From positions 162,065,040-162,129,039 of the forward strand of contig CM045758.1 of assembly GCA_025200525.1 (NCBI GenBank): a stretch of 64,000 nt of DNA, given 5' to 3'. Both the position numbers and the translations under genes were made by a program. Under the pieces are notes generated by a model. That model was not told the origin of the DNA, did not search any database, and saw only the letters and a program-made list of their open reading frames with translations. This DNA comes from Camellia lanceoleosa (taxonomy: Eukaryota > Streptophyta > Magnoliopsida > Ericales > Theaceae). Each line of letters begins with the position of its first letter. Position 1 is the stretch's first letter. Below, piece by piece: positions 49,301 through 62,477 of the stretch.

Positions 49301-50940
49301 GTTAATAAGTGATTGCCTATCACCATCCAAATACAAAACTAACAAAACCAACCACTGCACTAAGCAATAGACAATCAGATAATGGAACAACAGAGAAGAT
49401 TCTAAAAAAGGGCTCCATATACCGTGAGTGCAGCAAGAGGTGAGCCATCAAAAGCAGAAAGAACCAGCTCACTTTTCAAAAAAGCTTCATAGAGTTGTCG
49501 CTATACCAAAGAAAAAAACAAATTATGATGTTACCATTTGCTTGAACCAAAATTACAAAAGAATATGATGTAGAATGAGCTAAAGATATCATACCTGGCA
49601 ACTGGTCAATTTAAGCCACACAATAATCTCATTCTTTCTAGAAAGTTTGGCATCCTCCGTGGAGTCATCTTCACACAATACCTCACTTTTTAAGCTTACC
49701 AAAAAATAGGGTTGAATGCATTCTCTAATCTCCTGACATAAAATGATAAATGATCTGTTAATAGAAGATTATACTTCTCTAAATTTTACGAGAACCTATA
49801 TTCCATCTAGCAATGATGACTACAAACACAAATAAAAGCCAAATGCAAGAAATGTAAATACAAATAAAGTTGACAATGTTTATTATACTATAAGCACCAT
49901 CAGGGAGGGTGCACCCATTGAAAACATAATATCATAAATTTGGCAAATGTGTGAACAGATTTTAAAGCATTAAATTATATAAAAAAAACTTCTCCTAGAA
50001 TGTTTTTTTTTTCCTGATCAAAAATTTGATGATTGAAACTAACTGCAGTTTCAATAGCTATACGTCAATGTGAAATTTAAAAGTTTCAAAGTTCAAAACA
50101 TAACTGAACATGGAAAGCCTTAATTACTCAAACTTATGGCTTTGTATATAAAGAACTTCCAAACATTGGAAATCCATTTTCTATAGTTTTTTAGGCATAT
50201 ATAGCTATTACTGAATCACCCACCCAACTGTAGCTCGAGGCTAGGCCTTTTTGAAAATATATCACTCTTCAGTGACAAACCAATACATAGCGTATAACGA
50301 AGGCGTTGGAAAGAAAGAAAGGCTAGTGTAAGGCTAGAAACACCAACAAAAGTATCAAGATGTCTGGGGGCTTTTTGGAAATGGTAATGTCACACCACAG
50401 GTTTTACCATTTCATTACATATTTAAGATTCATCACTTGGAACACTAGAGTTTGTCTTGTATTCTATTCTAGACTGCCATGATCTTGTGAAACATAACTT
50501 GCTACGTGACATTTGTTAACATGAAAACAAGAGGTGTCTCTTTGACACATTAAACTATAATGTAGAGGAATGAATAGTAAGAGAATCATTTATAACCAAA
50601 TGCACATTCCACTCAGTACAAGTAGGCTTTGGTAGCCCATGGCTATCCCTCTCACCCTTTAATCCATCTAGGGTGTGATTTGGGTCATGACAGGTAATAT
50701 CAAAGTTATGAGCCTAGAATATACAATACAATCATTACAGTAACTAAGTTTATGAGCCAACAATCAATGGCATTAAGTTCTACAGATGCATATGTTAACA
50801 TTACTCAAGAGTAAAAATATTTTACTGAAACTTCAAAGGATCAGTGGAGAAAATCTAAATTAAAACAGAGAACATCTAATTTATCCCTTTCCTAAAATTT
50901 GCAATACTTTTTTTTTGTTATCTTGTTAGAATTAATTTAA

Positions 50941-51106
50941 GTAGTTGTTTGGCATGTGCTAAAATAGCATTATCCTATTTAGGTCACAATCATCTTACTT
51001 AAGTCACATCACCTCTCTACCACATCACTTTAAACCCAACCCATATTTCACGTTTTTTTGTAAAAAGTCAAAAAGTATACTAATCTAGCACTTCCCAAAC
51101 AATCCC
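50941..51106. mobile_element. MITE, PIF/Harbinger-like, shared (copy B)
   Basis: Counterpart of 5982-6164, shorter by an internal deletion of about 13 bp in the short palindrome around TGCTAAAATAGCA. Flanked by TAA. Confidence 0.6.
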
Positions 51107-54100
51107 TAATCCAATTATGTCAAATACATTTGTGAATATTTCAAGTTAATTATGACCCCATGGTTGTAGATGGCAGCAATTGTGACGGACCAATGACAAC
51201 ATCTTATCAATGCTGATTACACAATTTGAACAGGCGACTATAGTGACTAAAAATATGCAGGTTTTCTATCATGGTATCCATGCTAAGGTAAAGAGAAGCA
51301 GCAGCAGCAATAAGGCATAAGGGAATATAAAAAAAAGCTACAAGGCATAAAGGAGAAATCAGAGCAGTTTGGCTTCAGTATCTAGATCTGCAGAAAAACA
51401 ATACACATACGCAACTAACATATAACTAATTATCACCTTTGCAACTGTTGAACCAATGCGTTTTTCCCTATCAGATGCATTTTTTTCATTTCCACGAAGA
51501 ATAGCAGACTCGTATTTCTCCTTAAACCTGGAGAAAAACTGATATCTTCATGCCTCCAGAGCCAAAAACTCAATAAAAGCCAAATGGAGAATAAAGTCAG
51601 TAATTACCAATTCTTGTCACCCAAGAGCTCAGGACAACAGAAGTTGAACAAGGCCCACAATTCCTGTTCAACATTAACAAAAAAGAAGGGAAAAAAAAGA
51701 AGAAAAAAGCAGCATTATATTAATACTAGCATGTTACATATGCACTAAAAGTTTTGATGAAGTACATAACGTACATAAAGAGAAAACAATAGACCACACA
51801 ATAGCATAAACAATACCTTAAGATTATTTTGTATTGGTGTGCCACTAATAACAATACGATGAGCAGCAGGTATCTCAAGCAAACTTTTGGCCCTTTGTGT
51901 ACCAGGATTCTTTATCAGATGTCCCTAAAGTTGTAACATATTGAAAAAAATGGAGAACTTTAAGGTTTCTCAATAATAATAATAAATAAATTACTGATAA
52001 AAAAATAAAGGCTTCTCAAAAAACCAATGCACTATCCATGTGTCAATTATTATGAGGATGCGAAAAAGTGCTGAGATGATTGAAGATCACAAATTATTAG
52101 AGGTTATAACCTAGCACAACGGCAAGTGTCATCCGCCCCAGCATTGTGACACAGGTTCAACTCACAAGAATCAACCTCCCCACGAAAAAAGTGAGGCTAA
52201 GGCTGCCTACATATTGCCTATGTCAGAACCTACTGTAATCAGCCTTGTGCACTGGTACAACTTTTTTATGATGAAACATTACAAATTAGTTTTCTGATGC
52301 CATGATCTTTAACAAAAATCTGTGTGAGCACGTGAGTATGATAAAGCCAGAATGAAAGGATACTCTCAAGTAATTATGATTTGAAAGGAAAATTTGTTCT
52401 TCCATATTCAAATGAAACAAGTTAACTTTAAATTTACACCAAGAAAACAAATGTGTGTGCACATAATAAAAGCTTAGTCATGAATACTTAAACTTATAAA
52501 AAATCTTTGAAAATTGAAGTTTAAGAAGGAATTAAAACTAAATTTCAAGCAGTAATTTAACTCAATCACCCTAAATTACCACCCCAAAAAAAAAAAAAGT
52601 GAGAAAATGCTAATAATCAAAGCATACTTCCAATGTAAATCACAAGCGACAGTCATGTAATTAGTCACACTAGTAGCAACATTAGAGGACATAAAATAAA
52701 GGTTATTAAAAAAATTTCCAAGGTTTTCCCCAAAGCTAGGCACCTAAATAATGCTTTGGGTCCGGAGTGATAGTATATTTAGGCAAACTAATACCTAGAT
52801 CTTCAGTGCATTTTTTTAATAATTCTGTTTTATGAAGTTGGTTTCTGAACTTACATTGATTTTACTCTTTTTCTTTCTTTTCCCTCATGTTATTTCTAAA
52901 TTATGCTCAGTTCTTTTTCTTATTTCAACTGATTTTTTTATTGCATTTACAACTGTTAATGTATTTTTATTTTCAAATTCTCAATCTTCTCAACTCTGTT
53001 AAATGCTTACAGTTACTAACCATACCTACATTACTTCTGCAACACCCTAATGGGGGATCTAACAACTCTCAATTTGATCGAATAATTCGAATATAAAGAT
53101 TCATCCAAGCTAGAAATCCAATTATCACAATTTTGGATACGGTTACACTAAATTAGAGTATTCTTACTTTTGGCAAACCCAGTGTTATTAAAAGCACGCC
53201 TAAGCGCAAGTCCCGGCCATGCACACCCCATGCGGCTTGCAATGATCAAGGCAAGGCGACTTCACTAAGGCGTGATTAAAGCGCAAGACTCGAACAAGGC
53301 ACAAGCCTTGAGGGCTTTTTTTTTTTTTTAATTCAAATTTAACTTACATGGGTCAGCTACAGCAGATTATATCCTTCAAATATATATGCTGATATTGACG
53401 ATTTAGCCCCAAATCAACAAATGACGGAAGAAAAACCAAGCCCTAATCCAAATCTCCGAAGTAGTTGAACTCCTCAGTCCTCTTCCAGTCGTTGTCTAGT
53501 CTAGGAGATTCGAATGTGCAGGCATGTTCTTCGTCTCTTCTTCCCCTTCTCTTCGTCTGTTCTGTTGTTCTTCATTTTGTCTCTTCGTCTCTTCTTGTTT
53601 CATCTTCTGTTCGTCTCTTCTTTCCCTTCTTTTTGTTTATTTTGCTCTTATACCCATGCTGCCTTTTTCTTCTTTTTCATTTATTTTATGCTTATACCCA
53701 TGTTGTCTTTTTTTCTTCTCTGCCTTCTTGCTTTTCTTCTCTGCTTTTCTTTTTTGCTTTTCTTCTTGCACATCAGTTAGATCCTAAGAACCCAAATCAA
53801 TTCAAGTGTAATTTTTGTGGTAAAGTATCTAATGGAGGGGTTTATAGAGCCAAACAACATCTTGTTGGAGGTTCAAGGAATGTCGCAACTTGTCAAAAAT
53901 TTCCACCTGATGTACGGGAAGAGATAAAAGAGGATATGGGAAACAAGAAGACAATGAAAGAGCAAATTAACTTGTTCCCTCATTTTGATGAGATGAACAA
54001 TGATCTTGAAGAGGATGAAAATGATATTGCTTTTGCTAGATCAAAAAGGTCCTTACCAAGTAGTCAAAGTACTTCTTTAGTTGGATCAAAAAGGTCAAAG

Positions 54101-54269
54101 ACGAAGGGGCCCATGGATGTATTCGACACACCCAATCCTGATGTTGTGGTGCAGAATAGAAAGGGAAAACAAACATCAATTGAACACAATGATCCTTATA
54201 CGAAAGAACGAAGAGACAGAGCATTGATAAGAATCACAAGGGGGATGTATCATGTAGGTATAGCATTTA

Positions 54270-55132
54270 GGGTGTGTTTGTTTGGACGGATTAGATAAGG
54301 GGGATTGTAATCTATCGGACTATTAGTCGTGGAATACATTGTCTCCGGATTATTTGGTTGGACTGGATTTGTAGCCTATATTTGTTTAGTCATGAAATTA
54401 GATGTCTGGATTGGACTATTTTTAGTAAATTCAATGTTTGTTTGGGATATTATGGAAAAGGATAAATGCTCAAATAAATATTTTATCCTTTTCAATTATT
54501 TACTAAGTAATAACAATATTAAACATAGCTTTAATATTTTAATTATTTTAGCTAGATTAAATAAAAATTTATTTCATTTTATTTTTTGCCCAATTAAATA
54601 AATTTATTTTTAAAATTAAATAAATTAAATATAAATATAAATATATGTTATTTTTAAATAAATTTATTTTAAATAATAATAATAATAATAATTAACTAAA
54701 ATAAAACATCTATTAAAATTTAAATAATGAAATTAAATAAAATATAAACAAAATTTTAAAATAAAACATCAATAAAATATCTATAAAAAAATATTTTAAA
54801 AAATTAAATAAATAAAACAAAAATAAAAATTAAATAAAATAATTTTATTTTTAAATTGAGACATTTAAATTTTTTTGAATTTTACTAAATATAATACATA
54901 ATTAAATACTAGAGGGCAAAAATATAATTTCATTGGCTAATCTCATAGGATGAGTTATCCCATGGTTTCTATCCCAACCCCCCCTTGGGATAGGATAGTC
55001 CCACAAATATGGAACTAATAGTCCGGGAGACTATTAGTCCGGAACAAAACTTTTGAAACAAACAATGGACTATTAGTCCGGTGAGACTAATAGTCCAATC
55101 CCACCCCCTAATCCTTCAAAACAAACACACCC
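54270..55132. mobile_element. MITE, PIF/Harbinger-like, inside hAT coding sequence (copy B)
   Basis: 863 bp with target duplication TTA (54267-54269, 55133-55135) and perfect 14-bp inverted repeats GGGTGTGTTTGTTT / AAACAAACACACCC. Subterminal GGACTATTAGTC palindromes occur near both ends (about 54317 and 55020-55095). The core is extremely AT-rich. Removing it restores the hAT reading frame across MYHVGIAF to NAISYDSFGPM. Confidence 0.88.
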
Positions 55133-56576
55133 TTAATGCTATTAGTTATGACAGCTTTGGACCAATGGTTGAAGCTATTGGGCAGTATGATCCTGGTATG
55201 AAAGCTCCTAGTTTCCATGAAGTACGAGTTCCATATCTGAAAAAAGAGTTGAATCATACAAATGAGTTAATAAAGATTCATAAAGAGGAATGGGTGAAAT
55301 ATGGGTGTTCCTTGATGTCAGATGGATAGACTTCGCAAAGTGGGAGGACCTTGATTAATTTTTTAGTCAATTGTCCTAGAGGAACTATGTTTGTTTAGTG
55401 CATCGATGCTTCAAGCTACTCAAAGGATGGGAAAAAACTCTTCGAACTACTTGATAAGTTTGTGGATGATGTTGGAGAAGTTAATGTAGTACAAATTATC
55501 ACAAATAGTGCCTCAGCTAATGTGTTGGCTGGTAAGAATCTTGTCTTGATTCGTAAAAAATATGTATTTACTAGTTAGTAAGTCAATTAGTTTAGTTGTC
55601 ATTAAATAATCTTCTGTGTTTTGTTTCTATAATTTTAATAGGTAAGCTTTTGGAGGCAAAGAGACCACACCTCTTTTGGATACCATGTGCTGCTCACTGC
55701 TCAGATTTGATACTAGAAGATATTTTCAAATTGCCACATATGAAAACATTTGAAAGGGCTATTCGGGTACACGGTTATATTTATAATCGTCTATGTGTGT
55801 TGATTATGACGAGGATGTTTACATAGTTAAAGAATTTGGTCAAGCCTACAAAGACAAGATTTGCAACTACCATTCTCACTCTACCTAGGATTCATCAACA
55901 AAAAAACAACTTGAGAAAGATGTTCACTTTGGAGGAATGGACAAGCTCCAAACAAGCAAAGGAGCAAAAGGGTAAACAAGCAACACAGATTATGTTGATG
56001 CCTTCATTTTAGAATCTTGATGTCTATGCTCTTAAGGTCTCAAGTCCACTTGTACATGTGCTTAGGTTGGTTGATTCGAGAAAAAGCCAACCATGGGATA
56101 AATTTATGAGGTCATGGATAGGGCTAAAGAAAGTATTGCGAAGTCATTTGATGATGAAAGTTTGACATACGGTGATGTTGCTAGAGCTTCTAGAGTTCGG
56201 GAAAGAAATAAGAGAACTAGAGCAACAACTTCAAAGAAACCATCATCGTCGAGGGCAAGGTGTCATGGGCCAACTCCTTTAGTGGTGCAGCGGATCAATT
56301 TTTCGCCTGTGTGGCTCTCAAACTCCACCAAGTTTAATCCCGCCATAGCTCGTTGACAAATCGAGTGATAGTGATCTCACCCGTTTGAACATTAAGGCCT
56401 AATGCTTTGTCTAGCAAAACAACTTTACAAGGAAGCTCCGTCTTCACCCGGATGCCACAAGTAGGCCTAACGCCTCAAGTGCACCAAGCACGACATAAGT
56501 CGCGTCATAGCGCCAAGCTTATCTCAAGCAAGGTGCTCGCCCAACTTAGGTTCATGTCATCAAGGTGCCTAGCCAC

Positions 56577-57483
56577 CTATGAAGCATGGACACGGACACA
56601 GACATGCATACAGACACGAACATGAACATGGGACACAGTAATTTTAAAAAAATGGGGACACGAACACAGACACGGACACGACTAGGGACACGGCAAATTT
56701 TTTTTATTATAAATATTTTATTTTAATACAAGTTAATTATTTTATTTAATTATAATATTTTAAAATAAATATGTTTCTATTAATTTTTTTATTTTATTTT
56801 ATCTTTTTTTTTTTTGATTAATATGTATAAGTATATATTATATCTTATATATATTATATAAGATATAAGCTATGTCATTTTATTAATATTAAATAAATAC
56901 ATATATATATATATATATTATACCTAATGTCTTTTTTATTTATTAATATATCTAATATATCTATGTATTATACATATATTTATTAATATTATACATATGA
57001 ATTAGATCAGAGCAGAGAGAGAGCGAGCAACTCCAAAGCAGAGATCGACGCGAAAGCAAGAGAGAGAGAGCAAGAGATGCGAGACACGAGAGCAGAGAGA
57101 GAGCGATCGACGCGAGAGAGAGCGAGAGACGGGAGCGAGAGGAAAGGTAAAAGGAGAGAGAGACTTACGTTGGTCGACTGGATGGATGGAGGTCGAGGTC
57201 GAGGTAATTGATGGAGGTCGACAGGCGAGAGAGAGATTTACGATGGTTAACTAGATGGAGATCGATGTCCAGGTTTGTCTTTTGACCTTACTCTTCTCCC
57301 TTACTCTTCTCTTTTGCTCTGTGAGTCCAGATTTGGTGGACACGCGTGTCCCCGCCATGTCCCCTACAAAAAAATAATTAAATTAAAGGGACACGCCACC
57401 CGGCGTGTCCCGTACATGTCCCCGACGTGTCCCCGTCTCAAACACCGCCACGACATGAAATCTGGTGTGTCCATGCTTCATAG
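56577..57483. mobile_element. hAT-type non-autonomous element inside the left LTR (copy B)
   Basis: 907 bp, target duplication CTAGCCAC (56569-56576, 57484-57491), ends CTATGAAGCATGGACAC and GTGTCCATGCTTCATAG, giving a 17-bp perfect inverted repeat. The GA-rich arm is longer than in copy A through repeat expansion (about 57010-57160). Confidence 0.88.
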
Positions 57484-60400
57484 CTAGCCACACAACAATG
57501 TGCTAACGTAGGCCCTCAACTTAACTAGCAAGCCAACATTGCATGTTGGGCCTTTGATAGCATCTTGAAGTGCCATAGGGTCAAGCATGCCTCAATAGAC
57601 GCATATTGGATCGCCACTTGGTCATGTAAAGCCCACAAACCACTGAGGGTCAATCTCTTGCCCACAACGTACGGCGTACTCCTCGTGCCAACACGTGTTA
57701 GATTCCACCTAGGACCATTGTGCACCTTAGCGTTGCACCAACATGTAGCATGAGTAAGGCAATGTCCCAATCCGTAACTCGCTTATAGCATAATGTAGTC
57801 CCTTAATGGACTTAAGTCAATGCATAGCTTGATGCCTTCATTCGATAACCCACATATGCGGTGTTGCCTTCCAACCACTTAGCTTAAGCCACGAGATCCT
57901 CTCGTGCTAGGTTGAACCCAAACCAAGCACTTGAGTTCGCACACGAGGCCTTTGGTGGTGCCTTGATAGCCATTCGGTCTAAAACGAATCCCCAAGATGC
58001 CATAACACATGGCATAAGGAGGCCAACGTGTTGAACCTCACCCTCGAGAGGCACGCGCAGTGCTTACATTATTGCACCATCCACGAGGCTCCCAAATCCA
58101 CGTGGAGACTCTAGACACCCCTCTAAATGCCTAAAGCCCGCCCTTGAGTTGCCCCAAGGTTACTCACTTGAAGCCCAGTTTGGACAAGGAGATAAATAGG
58201 TAGCATACCTTGCCCCATTATATATGATTGTTAAGCATTTAGCCCTCTGGCAGAAGAAAACATCAATATGTCCGAGGAGTCATAATGATTTTTCATAAAT
58301 TCCACAAATTGAGAAAAATCACAAAACTTGGTCGGGAAATCACTTCCCCTAAGACCTCTTTATAATAAAAATTTCAGCCTAAAACTCCTTCGTTTGAATG
58401 CCCAAACAACGCGCCAAAACTGTGCACTGTTGGCTACTGCTAGCTGGTTTGCTAGGCTGTTGGCTGCTACTGCTGCTGGCTGGCCGCTAATGTTGCTAGC
58501 TGCTAGCGCTGGTTGTTGGCATGTGTTGCGGCCTTGCTACTGCTAGCTGCTAGTGGCCCACATGCGCTGGGCTGCTTAGGGCCAATGTCGGGCCACGTTA
58601 AGACACTTTCAACGACCACTCTTGAGCAATCAAATGGCCACACCACCACGAGCTAAACATCATGGAGTTGGCCTTGCAAGGCAACCCGTAACACCCTCTT
58701 CCACTCCAACCATCAACGTCCTCGTTGATGTAGCACAAAGCTGATGATGCAATGCGTGTACCAGCTCCTCTAACAAGTCCAACACCTCTGTGTTGATGGC
58801 CTACCTTCAACATCTAACTCTTTTAGCCAAGCTCCCCTCATTGTTCTCTACTCGAATCCAACTGCAATGCACTCTAATTGTTGCACTCTCTGTTGGCAAC
58901 TTGTCTTAAATGCCCACTCTAAAAATGGCCTTTGCCAAAGCTCCTCTGAGTGTCTCTAAACTCTGCCCTTTGCTAATGCTCTAAAGCTCTGCTCTTTGCC
59001 AATACTCTTGAAATGCCAAGCCCTCATCTCGAATGGCCTCTCTGCCAATGCTCCTTCGAGCAATCTCAAGCTCCTCTAAGCAAACTCAAGCTCATCTGAG
59101 CTGACTCCTCTAGGCGATGTTCCTCTAGTTGTCCCTTATGCTCCCAATGCTCCTCCGAGCTAACTTACAGTAGGTCGTCATATAGTAACTTCCTCCTCCA
59201 CTTGAGTTGTCGACGCCCTCGTCGACTCAATGCAAATCAATAGTTGCTCCTCAAAATAATTAAACAATGCCCATTGGCAAGCACAAAGCCCTCTGGCTAA
59301 CATCTTTATTAAACTCAAGTATTTGTGTATTATGCCCTCTGGCGAAATAAAAGCCTTCTGGCTGCTACTCATTAACAAGCTCATGCCTCTAAAGCCTTCT
59401 GGTTGATGCCTGCTGGCAAGCTCAATCTCTGAAGCCCTCTTGGCTGTTGCTCTCTAACAAACTCAAACTTTAAAGCACTTTAGCTAAAGCCCTCTGGTAT
59501 ATTCTTGCAAAACTCAAATTTTCTCATGCCCTCTGGCAAAAATGAAGCCTTTTGGCTTGACTCAAACTCGTGCCCTCTGGCAATGGGTAGCCTTCTAACT
59601 GGATATGTACTTATAACTCAAAACTTCAATGCTCTTGTAAAAGTGTAGCCCTCAGGTTGAATTGAAGCCCACCGACTTTGCTCAATTCGCTCTTTTTAAC
59701 AAAGTGTAGCCCACTGGCTAAATATGCTTTTATAACTCAAAACTTTAATGCTACTTTTAGAAAGGTAGCCATCAGGCTGAACTGAAGCCCACTGGCTTTG
59801 CTCAACTCGTGCCCTCTGGCGAAGTGTAGCCTACTGGCTGAATCTTATATGCTCATGCCCTTAGGCAAGCCCTCTGTCTTAACTCATATCCTCTGGCTAG
59901 AATTCAACTTATACTGCCCAGTACCTCGGCCACTGCCTTCACTCGAGTCAACTATCTCATTAAGCTCAAAGATTTCGCCTTTCAAAGGCTCACCACTCCT
60001 ACCACCCACAAAGTTAGCCATCTCAACAAGGATGCTCAAAACGGTGCGCTAATCCTGGCACCAAATCATGTCTTGACTTCACAATCCCACTATATGGTTG
60101 TCTTCTGGCAACGGTGGTTTCATCCATCACCCCGCTCTCTAGCAAGCATGTACACTCGGTGCCTCTGCACACGAGAGTCAAGATTTCAAATTTTATCTTG
60201 AAAATTTTCTGAACAAACCCTCTAAGAGTCAACAACCATGCGTCTGAAGATGCAAAACCACTAACAAACACAAGTTGCAAATGCCACCATGAACGGTCGA
60301 AACATAAGCCTCATGAAGCGAACCAATGATAATGCCATAGCACGTGCACAGCTACCAACGAAAATACATCTCTAATGCTCAATAGATGAAGATCACATGC

Positions 60401-62000
60401 CTACAATCTTATACAAGCATTAAACAAGTCCAAACTGCGATAGAAATCCCCATATAGCCAACAAAGTAACACAATCATGCTAACCCTGCTGGTTAGAAAG
60501 CAACCCGTCCACAAATGTAGCATACTCGCACCACAGTGTGCCCACAGTGTAAAAATGGTCACCAAGTCTACAAAGTGAGGGAAACACCAAGTTAGCAAGG
60601 AAACACTAAATGCCACAATGTTGCTTAATTCACACCCTCAAGAACGGTCGCTGCATTCAAGGCATCGCTAACAAATCGAGTGGTAGTGATCTCACCCATT
60701 TGAACATTAAGGCCCAATGCTTTGTCTAGCAAAACAACTTCACAAGAAAGCTCCGTTTTCACTCGGATGCCACAAGTACTCAAGTGCACCAAGCATGACA
60801 TAAGTCGCTTCATAGCACCAAGCTTATATCAAGCAAGGTGCTCGCCCAACTTAAGTTCATGTCATCAAGGTGCCTAGCCACACAACAATGTGCTAGCGAA
60901 GGCCCTCAACTTAGCCGACAAGCCAACATTACATATTAGGTCTTTGATAGCATCTCAAAGTGCCATAGGGTCAAGCATGCCTCAATAGATGCATATTGGA
61001 TGGCCACTTGGTCATGCAAAGCCCACAAGCCACCGAGGGTCAATCTCTTGCCCATGGCATACTTCTCTTGCCAACACGTGTTAGATTCCGCCTAAGGCCA
61101 TTGCGCACCTTAGCGTTGCACCACCGTGTAACATGAGTAAGGCAACATCTCAATCCATAACTCGCTTATAGTATAATGTAGTCCCTCAATGGACTTAGTC
61201 AATGCATAGCTTGATGCCTTCATTCGATAGCCCACATATGTAGTATTGCCTTCCAACCGCTTAGCTTAAGCCACAGGATCCCCTCGTGCTAGGTTAAACC
61301 CAAACCAAGCACTTGAGTTGGCACACGAAGCCTTTGGTGGTGCCTCGATAGCCCATTCGGTCTAAAACGAGTCCCCAAGATGCCATAACGCGTGGCATAA
61401 GGAAAACAACGTGTTAAACCTCACCCTCAGGAGGCACACGCAGTGCTTACATTATTGCACTGTCCACGAGGCTCCCAAACCCACATGGAGACTCTAGACA
61501 CCCCTTTGGATGCTTAAAGCCCACCCTTGAGTTGCCCCAAAGTTACTCACTTGAAGCCCAATTTGGACGAGGAGATAAGTAGGTAGCACACTTTGCCCCC
61601 TTATATATGATTGTTAAACATTTAGCTCTCTGGCAGAAGGAAACATCAATATGTCCGAGAAGTCATAATGATTTTTCATAAATTCCACAAATTGAGAAAA
61701 ATCACAAAACTTGGTCGGGAGAACACTTCCCCCAAGACCTCTTTATAATAAAAATTTCAGCCCAAAGCTCCTTCGTTTGGATGCCCAAACAACGCACCAA
61801 AATTGTGCACTATTGGCTGCTGCTGGCTAGTCTGCTAGGCTGCTGCTGCCTGCTGGCATGCTGCTACTGGCTGTTGGCTGTTGGGCTGCGGCCTTGTTGC
61901 TTGCTGCTGCTGGCAGCTAGCGCTAGCTGTTGGCATGGGTTACGGCCTTGCTATTGCTGGTTGCTGGTGGCCCGCATGCCTTGGGCTGCTTGGAGCTAAT

Positions 62001-62477
62001 GGTGGTGTTTGTTTGGGCTTTTTTGAGTCAACTTATAACTTCTAGCTTTGGAAAAATTATTTTGAACTGTTTGGTTAAATTTATTTCAAACTACTTCTGA
62101 TTCTAACAACTTATTTGAACTCAAAAAAGCTGATTCTGAAAAACTGATCATCCCTTGCTTCTGATTATTAACTTCTACTGTAGACATGTTAATTTACGGT
62201 TATACTCTTAGATTAAAAAATTAAAAAAGGCCCAAATGGACTATAAATTATTATTATTATTTTTTTATAAGAAATGTAGACAAGTAGTGAACAACAAAAA
62301 ATAAAAATTAATTGAAAAAACTACTTCATAGCTTATTTAACAAACACTACTCAACACCTTAAATCTACAATCCAACAGTTACACCAAACAAATTAACAAC
62401 TTCTGATTAAAGTCATAATCTATAATCTATTAAGCTATAATCTATAATATGTTTTAACAGTTACACCAAACGAGACC
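62001..62477. mobile_element. MITE in the right LTR (copy B)
   Basis: Counterpart of 16088-16568, flanked by AAT. Same ends and same position within the LTR. Confidence 0.7.
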
